A DNA stretch of 64,000 nt from Thauera sp. K11. Lineage in GTDB: Bacteria > Pseudomonadota > Gammaproteobacteria > Burkholderiales > Rhodocyclaceae. Location: positions 1,860,001-1,924,000 of the forward strand of contig NZ_CP023439.1 in assembly GCF_002354895.1 (NCBI RefSeq), written 5' to 3'. Position 1 is the stretch's first letter, and every line of letters begins with the position of its first letter. Of this stretch, positions 18,787 to 26,436 are shown piece by piece. Under the pieces are notes generated by a model. That model was not told the DNA's origin, ran no database searches, and worked only from the letters and a program-made list of their open reading frames with translations. The position numbers were made by a program, and so were the translations under genes.

Positions 18787-20727
18787 ATGAAAATAATAAA
18801 ATTGCGCAGATACTGGTATTTGATTTGGGCTGTGCCAATTTCTTTTGTAATGGCTCTTCCGTTTACGAAACCGGGCTTGTTCTTGCAACTGCTGGATCGG
18901 GGGCAGGCGGTCTTTTTTCCCGATATCGCGCAGCGGCCCAAACCGCCCGTGCCTCGCGTGATCCACAGCAGCCAGATGCTCAAGGTTGTAAAGCGGCGGA
19001 ATCCCGATGCCACGCCCTATAGCGGCGAATGGTTTGTCTTTGACATCGATATCCGGGGGGAAAGGCTGACCTCGACGCAATATTCCGAACTGCTGACAGT
19101 AAGTGATGCCGGAGACGAGAAAGAGCCGCAAACCATCAGCGAAGTCTACCGTTTGGGCGAGGAGTCCGTGCTGATCGAAAGCCATGGGAATGGAAAGGTC
19201 AATTTCGTCCGCCTCGATGCCAGCAGCGGTCGCCCCGAGGTCGAGAGGGTCATTACGAATGGGCCCGGGCACCAGACCATGGTCCTGAACACCGCTCTCC
19301 CTGGTTGGTTGTGGTTGAAGACAGACGGCGAACGATCCACGCTGCTGCGCCCGGAACCCTTTGCCATCTACCCGGTGGGCGAGGGCGATGTCGTCGACGT
19401 GGAAAACGGCGTTGCATATCTGGTGGTGCGGCCGACGGAGAAGGAAGCCGATTATCGGCTTCGGGCGGTGAGTCTGGCCAACAACGGCCAGGATTCGACC
19501 GAACTCGCGTTGGGCACCCGTTGTTTCGCCATTCCGAAGTTCGAGGAGCGATGGGCCGTCAAGGACGATCAAAAGGCTTTGCCGGAGAGCAAGAACATGG
19601 TGCCATTCCCCAAAACGTCGGAATGGCGCCGGCGGAATCTGGCGTTGAGCAGCGGCCCCGCATCCGAACTCAAACTGCGCCCCGATCATCTGATTGCCGT
19701 CCCTTCAAGAGTCGGCCTGGACATCGTTGAGGGTTATCGAGAACTCCGCCTTACGGCATCGACCGTTCTAGATAAGAATGCGGAACCGTCCTATCGAGAG
19801 GAAGAAAGGGACGTCGTTCTTCTGTCCCCGCCCGACTGCGAACACGAAAACCCGCAGGGGATGCGCCGATATAGCGAAGTGGGGCCGAGCAGCCTGCAAC
19901 CTATCAACGTCGCCCAATTCTGCCTTGAGTCGCACGACGTGGACCTGCAGGATAAGCGGCAGCGCTGCGGTACGCCGATCCGCCGCAAGATCAACCCGGG
20001 CAGCACCTTGCACGTCCAGGAGATCCGTATCGACTATCGCCGGAGCCCGGCTTCATTGCCGGTCGAGGTGACGGCCTACGACGTTCAGGGGGAGTTGTCG
20101 CCTGATAACAAGGCTGACCCAGCCTCGGCTGTCAGGATTTTCCATTCAATACGGCAAATAATCCCGATCGGCAAGGACGATTTCCTTGCCACGGTCAGCA
20201 TGGCTGACAGCGTCATTGCCAGCTTGTACCGGATATTCGAGCGTCACGGCCGGATCAATCTTGTCGATCTCCGAGGTACCGTCCATCCGGATTTTTTTCC
20301 GGACAGGAGCGCCGACGGGCGATGGCTCTACATTCGGTCGGCAGGGTTGCTGTTTGACCTGTCCAGCGATGCTCCCGATCTGGATGTGCAGTCGGCAGGC
20401 CCCGACTTGGTGGACATCCAAGCATCCGGGCAACTTTATTGGGATCGCGGTAGCTATGCCAGATCGTCGAGAACCATCAGATGGCTGCCGACGGAAGGGA
20501 ACGCAGCGATCGTAAGGATTGACTGCCTCAACGGAGAGTGGGAGCAATTCGAACCGCCAAGGGATGTCACGCTCGCGCAATTTCGAGCCTGGTTCGATCG
20601 CAATTTCGAGATAGTGAATGGCGAGAAAGCCACTATTTCCGTGCGTCCCAAGAGTGACTTGCCACTGAGAGCACGCGGATGCCTCGTTCCGCTGGCCGCA
20701 GGTCGCCCCATCTCCTCGCTCGCTTGA
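18787..20727 (+). CDS. Unknown large membrane-anchored protein of the T6SS cargo block
   Basis: A 646-residue protein of no family I recognise. It has a basic N-terminus (MKIIKLRRYW) and one hydrophobic segment at about 10-26, so it is probably anchored in the inner membrane with a large periplasmic domain. That domain is rich in short beta-prone repeats such as FVFDID, GWLWLKT and RWLYIRS, suggesting a beta-propeller-like fold. No catalytic motif stands out. It follows the DUF4123 gene by about 90 bases and precedes the immunity genes by 11. It may be a second immunity factor, an effector served by the adaptor, or an accessory protein; the sequence does not decide. Confidence 0.6.
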   Translation: MKIIKLRRYWYLIWAVPISFVMALPFTKPGLFLQLLDRGQAVFFPDIAQRPKPPVPRVIHSSQMLKVVKRRNPDATPYSGEWFVFDIDIRGERLTSTQYSELLTVSDAGDEKEPQTISEVYRLGEESVLIESHGNGKVNFVRLDASSGRPEVERVITNGPGHQTMVLNTALPGWLWLKTDGERSTLLRPEPFAIYPVGEGDVVDVENGVAYLVVRPTEKEADYRLRAVSLANNGQDSTELALGTRCFAIPKFEERWAVKDDQKALPESKNMVPFPKTSEWRRRNLALSSGPASELKLRPDHLIAVPSRVGLDIVEGYRELRLTASTVLDKNAEPSYREEERDVVLLSPPDCEHENPQGMRRYSEVGPSSLQPINVAQFCLESHDVDLQDKRQRCGTPIRRKINPGSTLHVQEIRIDYRRSPASLPVEVTAYDVQGELSPDNKADPASAVRIFHSIRQIIPIGKDDFLATVSMADSVIASLYRIFERHGRINLVDLRGTVHPDFFPDRSADGRWLYIRSAGLLFDLSSDAPDLDVQSAGPDLVDIQASGQLYWDRGSYARSSRTIRWLPTEGNAAIVRIDCLNGEWEQFEPPRDVTLAQFRAWFDRNFEIVNGEKATISVRPKSDLPLRARGCLVPLAAGRPISSLA

Positions 20728-20738
20728 ACAATCCCGCA

Positions 20739-21344
20739 ATGACCGATTACATCGCCGTTCCTGCCCGAAATGCCGACCCGACTGCCCTGCGCGAATTGTT
20801 GGCCGGCGGTTCGCCGCTGCGAAGCCAAATATTTGCGTTCCTTCTCGCCTCCCTTGCCGTGCCCGGGCTCACAGGATGCGTCGGGAAGAGCGCCGAGAAG
20901 ACCGTGGCGCTTTCCATCCTGACATACAACCATTCCGACATCGGCTACGACAACGTTTTCGTGAATGGGGAAATGGCCCCTTGGGGATACCCAATTGGTC
21001 CCGGCGGGAAATTCTCTGGTGGTGGAAAGACCACCTGCTGCATCGTCCTTCCCGCCAAGTGGCGGCCCGGCCTCAAAGCCCGTATCTATTGGGAGTACTA
21101 CCGGATGGAAGACGACCTCCGCTGGACCCCGCCCGCCCAGATGGCCGATGTCGAGATCCCCGAATACAAGCCGGACCCCGAAACAGGGACCATCGGCCGA
21201 TTCTTCATTCATTTCTACCCCAACCATCAGGTTCGGGCGATGGTCAGCGTCGTAGATCCCGGCTATCCGGATACACCGGGCTCACCCGATCCTGATCTCG
21301 CCCCTGCCGCCACGGGCCGTCCCGTCCCTCCTGCTTCGGAATAA
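20739..21344 (+). CDS. DUF3304-type lipoprotein, probable Tle1 immunity protein, copy 1
   Basis: 201 residues and the first of three tandem copies. Residues 1-28 (MTDYIAVPARNADPTALREL onward) are the effector-like extension, followed by a hydrophobic segment and the lipobox LTGC (C47). The mature part has YNHSDIGYDNVFVNGEMAPW, then GGGKTTCCIVLPAKWRPGLKA and IPEYKPDPETG, the DUF3304 pattern of immunity proteins for Tle lipases. It should sit in the periplasm and block Tle1. Unlike copies 2 and 3 it lacks the AAGGAGG site, and its 5' bases are the closest to those of tle1. Confidence 0.82.
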   Translation: MTDYIAVPARNADPTALRELLAGGSPLRSQIFAFLLASLAVPGLTGCVGKSAEKTVALSILTYNHSDIGYDNVFVNGEMAPWGYPIGPGGKFSGGGKTTCCIVLPAKWRPGLKARIYWEYYRMEDDLRWTPPAQMADVEIPEYKPDPETGTIGRFFIHFYPNHQVRAMVSVVDPGYPDTPGSPDPDLAPAATGRPVPPASE

Positions 21345-21356
21345 GGAGGTAATCCC

Positions 21357-21962
21357 ATGATCGATTACATCGCTGCCTCGGCCCAAACTGCCAACCCGGC
21401 TGCGCTGCGCAAATTGTTGGGCGGCGGTTCGCCGTTGCGCAGCCAAATATTTACGTTCCTTCTCGCCTCCCTTGCCGTGCCCGGGCTCACAGGATGCGTC
21501 GGGAAGAGCGCCGAGAAGACCGTGGCACTTTCCATCCTGACATACAACCATGCCGACATCGGCTACTACAACGTTTTCGTGAATGGGGAAATGGCACCTT
21601 GGGGATATCCGGTTCGTCCCGGCGGGAAATTCTCCGGTGGCGGAGGAACCACTTGCTGCATCGTCCTTCCCGCCAAGTGGCGACCCGGCCTCAAGGCCCG
21701 TATCTATTGGGAGTACTACCGGATGGACGACGATCTCCGGCCGACCCCGCCCGCCCAGATGGCCGATGTCGAGATCCCCGAATACAAGCCGGACCCCGAA
21801 ACAGGGGCCATCGGCCGATTCTTTATTCATTTCTACCCCAACTATCAGGTTCGGGCGATGGTCAGCGTCGTAGATCCCGGCTATCCGGACACACCAGGCT
21901 CACCCGATCCCGACCTCGCCCCGGCCGCCACGGGCCGTCCTGTCCCGCCCGCTTCGGAATAA
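21357..21962 (+). CDS. DUF3304-type lipoprotein, probable Tle1 immunity protein, copy 2
   Basis: 201 residues, nearly identical to copy 1 from the signal peptide onward. It has a strong ribosome site AAGGAGG 7 bases before the ATG. The N-terminal extension reads MIDYIAASAQTANPAALRKL and precedes the lipobox LTGC at C47. A double cysteine (TTCCIVLPAKW) in the mature domain is conserved in all copies. Small differences among copies (for example Y for D in GYYNV) could tune specificity to different Tle1 variants; that is inference. Confidence 0.82.
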   Translation: MIDYIAASAQTANPAALRKLLGGGSPLRSQIFTFLLASLAVPGLTGCVGKSAEKTVALSILTYNHADIGYYNVFVNGEMAPWGYPVRPGGKFSGGGGTTCCIVLPAKWRPGLKARIYWEYYRMDDDLRPTPPAQMADVEIPEYKPDPETGAIGRFFIHFYPNYQVRAMVSVVDPGYPDTPGSPDPDLAPAATGRPVPPASE

Positions 21963-21974
21963 GGAGGCAATCCC

Positions 21975-22571
21975 ATGATCGATTACATCGCCGCCCCGGC
22001 CCACACTGCCAACCCGGCTGCGCTGCGCAAGTTGTTGGCTGGCGGTTCATCGCTGCGGAGCCAAGTATTTGCGTTCCTTCTCGCCTCCGTTGCCGTGCTC
22101 GGGCTTACAGGATGCGTCGGGAAGAGCGCCGAGAAGACCGTGGCGCTTTCCATCCTGACATACAACCATTCCGACATCGGCTACTACAACGTTTTCGTGA
22201 ATGGGGAAATGGCACCTTGGGGATATCCGGTTCGTCCCGGCGGGAAATTCTCCGGTGGCGGAGGAACCACTTGCTGCATCGTCCTTCCCGCCAAGTGGCG
22301 GCCCGGCCTCAAGGCCCGTATCTATTGGGAATACTCCCGGATAGGCGACGACCCCCGGCCGACCCCGCCCGCCCAGATGGCCGATGTCGAGATCCCCGAA
22401 TACAAGCCGGACCCCGAAACAGGGGCCATCGGCCGATTCTTCATTCATTTCTACCCTAACTATCAGGTTCGGGTTGTAGTGCATCGAATTGAACCTGGTT
22501 ATCCAGGCTCACCCGACCCCGACCTCGCCCCGGCCGCCACGGGCCGTCCTGTCCCGCCCGCTTCGGAATAA
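21975..22571 (+). CDS. DUF3304-type lipoprotein, probable Tle1 immunity protein, copy 3
   Basis: 198 residues. It keeps the extension (MIDYIAAPAHTANPAALRKL), lipobox and DUF3304 domain. It differs from copies 1 and 2 near the C-terminus, where VRVVVHRIEPGYPGSPDP replaces the MVSVVDPGYPDTPGSP type and 9 bases are missing. ATAAGGAGGCAATCCC precedes the start. It lies directly before tle1, 12 bases away, the usual place for the immunity gene matched to the resident effector. Confidence 0.82.
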   Translation: MIDYIAAPAHTANPAALRKLLAGGSSLRSQVFAFLLASVAVLGLTGCVGKSAEKTVALSILTYNHSDIGYYNVFVNGEMAPWGYPVRPGGKFSGGGGTTCCIVLPAKWRPGLKARIYWEYSRIGDDPRPTPPAQMADVEIPEYKPDPETGAIGRFFIHFYPNYQVRVVVHRIEPGYPGSPDPDLAPAATGRPVPPASE

Positions 22572-22583
22572 GGAGGTAATCCC

Positions 22584-24629
22584 ATGATCGATTACGTCGC
22601 CGCTCCGGCCCGAAATGCCGACCCGACTGCCCTGCGCGAATTGTTGGCTGGCGGTTCATCGCTGCGCAACATCCTGAAACGCCATGAGGCCCGGGTCTGC
22701 GACGCCGACACTGGTTTGGGTTGTACGGGGCAGATCCACATCGGCGTGTTCTTCGACGGCACGGGGAACAACAAGAAACTGGACTACGGCGACAACGCGA
22801 AGCCCTTACCCAAGGAGCAGTGGAAGCACAGCAACGTGGCCAGGCTGTTCAACGCTTGGCCGGAGCCGGACCCCATTCAGGGTCAGCCGACCAGTGGTTT
22901 GTACAAGTACTACATCCCCGGTGTCGGCACGCCCTTTCCATCGATCGGCGATACCGGGGCGGGGTTCGAGGGGAAGGCGGGTTCGATGTTCGCGTGGAAC
23001 GGGGAAGCCCGCATCCTGTGGGGGCTGATCCAGGTCATCAATGCGCTCCATCACTACTACTATCGAAAGGACCTGATCGACGCCGGTAATGGTGAAAGCC
23101 TCTGCCCGGCCGGGCGTCTGGCATGCGACTTGGCGGACACCATGGTGCATCACGCGGAGGAGCGCCGCAGCGAATTCCGCGACAAGCACCTTCCCAGGCT
23201 CCGCGGCGAAATCAAGCGGGCGGTGGAAAATGGCAACAAGCCCCGCCTGGTCCGGATCAACCTGTCCGTTTTCGGTTTCTCCCGCGGCGCGGCCGAGGCG
23301 AGGGCGTTCGTCAACTGGCTGTACGAATTGTGCGATCCGCAAGGCGGCGGCTGGGCCCTGGCCGGCATTCCCCTGGAAACCCAGTTCATGGGGCTGTTCG
23401 ACACCGTCGCCTCGGTGGGTCTGGCGGCTATGTGGGACGTTCTCGAAGGCCGCCAGTCCTGGGCGGACGACAACCTCCAGGTGCATCCGGCGGTCCGGCG
23501 CTGCGTCCATCTGGTGGCGGCCCACGAGCAGCGGGCCTGCTTTCCGCTCGATTCCGTGCGGGTGGATGAACGCTACCCCGCCAATTGCGTGGAGTACGTC
23601 TACCCCGGCGCCCATTCCGACGTGGGCGGCGGCTATCGCCGGACGGCGCAAGGCAAGTCGGACGACTTCGCCCGCATCCCGGGCTATGCCATGTACTGCG
23701 AGGCGCTGGAGGCGGGGGTGCCGCTGCTGCCCCTCGACCAGATGCCCGCACCGGCTCGAGAAGGTCTCATCGTCCCCGGCGGCGAGAACGGTGCCGTCTT
23801 CCGCGCATTCGAGCGCTACATGGCGGGCGTCGGGCTGACGGGGGGCAGGCTGGAGAATCTGGTTCGCCCCCACCTTCAACATTACCTGACCTGGCGCGTG
23901 CGCCTGGGGCTGTCCCGCTATGCGCAGCAGGCTTTCGTGGAAAGATCGGCGGAACCCGAGAAGTCCGAACTCAAGAACACCCAGAAATCGCTCCTGCTGA
24001 TCCTGGCCGGGGTCAGCGACCAGTTGCAGGAGCGCATCAACAAGCCAACGGACGACCGCCTGCATTTGAAGCCGCTGGACCACCCCTACCTGCCGGGGCG
24101 CTTCGAGACGCTGGTCGGGCTCAAGTCAGTTCCCGCTCTCATCGATCTATCCGTTCGCACATACGACTGGCGCAAGTCGATTTTGTCCAGTTCCGGCAAT
24201 ACGGAGGAAATCGAGCGCAAAAGCAGCTTCATCGTTACCAAGCTGAGCCAATGGCGTTATTCCCTGAGAACGAAATCGGCACGCGATCCGGCATATCCCG
24301 AATTGAGGGACGCTGCGGCACCCGATCGCGATGTGCTCAATCTCGTCGAATCCATTCTGCCGAACGACCAGAAGATTCCCGATGCCGTCAGCGAATTTCT
24401 GGCGGGGTACGTGCACGATTCAATGGCCGGGTTCGCGGTGGATGAGTTCCTGATCAACGGTATCGGCATGGCGAAGTTCCGGCGAACCTATTTCGGCAAT
24501 CGAGGGGATCGAATTGCTTCAGACAATTATGCCGAACACAACAGGGCTGGAATGAAACGCTTCGAGGCCGAGCGGAAGAATCTTCGGCAGTGGGATCTCG
24601 AAGCGGCCGAATTCGCCCGGACACGTTAG
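22584..24629 (+). CDS. tle1: Type VI lipase effector Tle1 (DUF2235 phospholipase)
   Basis: A 681-residue alpha/beta hydrolase that hydrolyses membrane phospholipids of target bacteria from the periplasm. The DUF2235 entry motif IHIGVFFDGTGNN lies at 51-63. The nucleophile elbow GFSRG gives S233; D273 (GLFDTVASVG) and H344 (PGAHSDVGGGY) complete a likely triad. No signal peptide or PAAR domain is present, so it depends on the VgrG/adaptor route. AAGGAGG precedes the ATG. Residues 1-28 are shared with the three upstream immunity proteins. The C-terminal ~250 residues are unassigned. It is followed by a PAAR gene. Confidence 0.9.
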   Translation: MIDYVAAPARNADPTALRELLAGGSSLRNILKRHEARVCDADTGLGCTGQIHIGVFFDGTGNNKKLDYGDNAKPLPKEQWKHSNVARLFNAWPEPDPIQGQPTSGLYKYYIPGVGTPFPSIGDTGAGFEGKAGSMFAWNGEARILWGLIQVINALHHYYYRKDLIDAGNGESLCPAGRLACDLADTMVHHAEERRSEFRDKHLPRLRGEIKRAVENGNKPRLVRINLSVFGFSRGAAEARAFVNWLYELCDPQGGGWALAGIPLETQFMGLFDTVASVGLAAMWDVLEGRQSWADDNLQVHPAVRRCVHLVAAHEQRACFPLDSVRVDERYPANCVEYVYPGAHSDVGGGYRRTAQGKSDDFARIPGYAMYCEALEAGVPLLPLDQMPAPAREGLIVPGGENGAVFRAFERYMAGVGLTGGRLENLVRPHLQHYLTWRVRLGLSRYAQQAFVERSAEPEKSELKNTQKSLLLILAGVSDQLQERINKPTDDRLHLKPLDHPYLPGRFETLVGLKSVPALIDLSVRTYDWRKSILSSSGNTEEIERKSSFIVTKLSQWRYSLRTKSARDPAYPELRDAAAPDRDVLNLVESILPNDQKIPDAVSEFLAGYVHDSMAGFAVDEFLINGIGMAKFRRTYFGNRGDRIASDNYAEHNRAGMKRFEAERKNLRQWDLEAAEFARTR

Positions 24630-24723
24630 CCGAAACGAATGAATCCAAGAGGCCGGAAATTGGCCGAATGCGGCGGCGGCGCACATCCAAACGCACCCAA
24701 CGCAGTTTTTACTGGAGGACATC

Positions 24724-25002
24724 ATGAGCAGAACAGTCATCGTCGTCGGCGACATGACGACCCATGGCGGCAAGGTCATCAGCGGATCGCCCACGGACAG
24801 TCTGGACGGCAGAGCCATCGCCCGCCAGGGGGACCTGGTCGATTGTCCGCAGCGCTACCCCGGCGGCAGGCCGCACGGCGTAAACAAGATCATCGAAGGC
24901 GATCCGGACTGGACGCTGGATGGCATTCCCGTCGCCCTGTCGGGCCACGAGACGGAATGCGGCTGCGCCTTGATCGGCAGCCGCCCGGACAGCGTGGGGT
25001 AA
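24724..25002 (+). CDS. PAAR-domain spike-tip protein
   Basis: A 92-residue glycine-rich protein. It opens MSRTVIVVGDMTTHGGKVIS and continues with ARQGDLVDCP, GVNKIIEGDP and PVALSGHETECGC. These are the repeated strands and His/Cys zinc ligands of PAAR proteins, which sharpen the VgrG tip. CTGGAGGACATC precedes the start. It lies between tle1 and tssL and closes the cargo block. No effector extension is fused to it. Confidence 0.88.
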   Translation: MSRTVIVVGDMTTHGGKVISGSPTDSLDGRAIARQGDLVDCPQRYPGGRPHGVNKIIEGDPDWTLDGIPVALSGHETECGCALIGSRPDSVG

Positions 25003-25052
25003 GGGTGCAGGGAACACGCAGGACGGCAAACAATAATCAACGAGGTTGGAAC

Positions 25053-26411
25053 ATGGCTGAAGGCGAAGTGCCATCTATTGAGAAAGAGGAAAACCCACCC
25101 GGATCGCGAACGATCCAGGAGGCAGCCCCTTCGACTGATCGGGAAGGCGGGGAAGGCGATCGAGCCGCTCCCAAGCGTAGCGAGATACCCGCAGACGACC
25201 GCGGCCGATCCCCTGCGGAGCCGGTCGTCGATCCGGAGCCGGATGTCGAAGAGAGGCTGGGATACATCTTGTCGGCCCGGAATCCTCTGCTGCAGGCATC
25301 CATTCCACTCCTGCGCATGCTGGCGGAAATGCCGGACAAGTTGCCCGCTGGCCATGAAGCGCTGGCCGTCTTCCGGAAACTGCTGGAACAGGAGGTCATG
25401 ACGTTCCAGAACCTGTGCGACAAGGCCAATCTGCGCCGCGAGCATGTGATCACCGCGCGCTATTGCCTGTGCACGGCCCTGGACGAAGCGGCCAGCAGCA
25501 CGGAGTGGGGCGCTTCGGGCGTATGGGCGGAATACAGTCTTGCCCAGCGTTTTCACCAGGATGTGGAAGGCGGGTGCAAGTTTTTTCTGCTGGCCGGCCG
25601 ATTGGCCGCGCAGCCGCAGGAACACATCGATCTGCTGGAGGTGATGTACCGCATCCTCGGCATGGGCTTCGAGGGGCAGTACGCCACCGAATCCGACGGC
25701 GCCCGCAAACTGGAAGCGGTGCGCCACCATCTCTACACCATCCTTCATGCGGCCCAAGGGCCGGTCGATCCGGCGTTGTCGCCACACTTGTGGGCCAAGG
25801 CGGACAGGCTGTTCAAGCCCTTGTACAGCATCCCGGTGTGGGTGACGGCCAGCGTGCTCGGATTGGTCGTGCTCGTGTTCTTTGCCTGGCACAAGTACTG
25901 GCTGGTGCAGGAGACCAACCGGGTGGTGGCCCAGATCGAGGCCATCGCCAAGATGGCGGCACCGTCGGCCGCGCCGCCCGCAGCGCGCCTGCGGCTTGCC
26001 GAACTGCTCCGGGACGAGATCGCGGCGGGCAGGGTCACGGTCAAGGACGAGGCGTCCCGCAGCAGCGTGGTGTTCCGCGGCGACGACATGTTCCTGCCGG
26101 CGCAGGCGGGGGTATCGCCCAGGATCGTCGCCACCCTCGACCGTCTGGCGGCGGAGATCGCCAAGGTGCCGGGCAGGGTGGTCGTCACCGGCCATTCGGA
26201 CGGCCAGCCGATCAAGACGCCGGAATTCCCTTCCAACCAAGTGCTGTCGGAAAAGCGGGCCACCGCCGTTGCCGCCCATCTGGCGGGCAAGGGCGTCGAC
26301 AAGGCGCGGCTGGAAACGCTGGGCAAGGGCGATACCGAACCGCTGGCGGACAACGCGACGCCCGCGGGCCGCGCCCGCAACCGCCGGGTGGAAGTGGTGG
26401 TGGCCCAGTGA
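25053..26411 (+). CDS. tssL: T6SS membrane protein TssL (IcmH/DotU) with OmpA-like domain
   Basis: A 452-residue inner-membrane component joining TssK to TssM. After a charged, disordered N-terminus (about 1-75), the DotU domain contains NPLLQASIPLLRMLAEMP and TALDEAASSTEWGASGVWAE. One transmembrane segment lies near 262-280 (WVTASVLGLVVLVFFAW). The periplasmic part ends in an OmpA-type peptidoglycan-binding domain (VVVTGHSDGQPIKT, LSEKRATAVAAHL, NRRVEVVV). The ATG at 25053 has GAGG 7 bases upstream; upstream in-frame codons overlap the PAAR gene and are ignored. tssM follows after 25 bases. Confidence 0.95.
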   Translation: MAEGEVPSIEKEENPPGSRTIQEAAPSTDREGGEGDRAAPKRSEIPADDRGRSPAEPVVDPEPDVEERLGYILSARNPLLQASIPLLRMLAEMPDKLPAGHEALAVFRKLLEQEVMTFQNLCDKANLRREHVITARYCLCTALDEAASSTEWGASGVWAEYSLAQRFHQDVEGGCKFFLLAGRLAAQPQEHIDLLEVMYRILGMGFEGQYATESDGARKLEAVRHHLYTILHAAQGPVDPALSPHLWAKADRLFKPLYSIPVWVTASVLGLVVLVFFAWHKYWLVQETNRVVAQIEAIAKMAAPSAAPPAARLRLAELLRDEIAAGRVTVKDEASRSSVVFRGDDMFLPAQAGVSPRIVATLDRLAAEIAKVPGRVVVTGHSDGQPIKTPEFPSNQVLSEKRATAVAAHLAGKGVDKARLETLGKGDTEPLADNATPAGRARNRRVEVVVAQ

Positions 26412-26436
26412 CGATCAGGAACGAGCGAGCATCGAC

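Larger units (their letters stand above)
20739..22667 (+). repeat. Tandem 618-bp repeat: 5' end of tle1 plus a DUF3304 gene, 3 copies + 5' end of a fourth
   Basis: Start codons at 20739, 21357 and 21975 are spaced exactly 618 bases apart; the next start (tle1, 22584) comes after 609. Each unit begins with about 84 bases that also open tle1, then carries a whole DUF3304 gene and, between units, the same AAGGAGG leader. Similarity to tle1 stops after the codons for SxLR. Copy 1 and tle1 share an uninterrupted run of about 39 identical bases around GCCGACCCGACTGCC. Confidence 0.9.

Noticed and set aside
25882..26436. In-frame extension of tssM upstream to 25882
   Set aside because: It overlaps the tssL coding region. 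The GTG at 26437 gives the expected membrane-anchor N-terminus.
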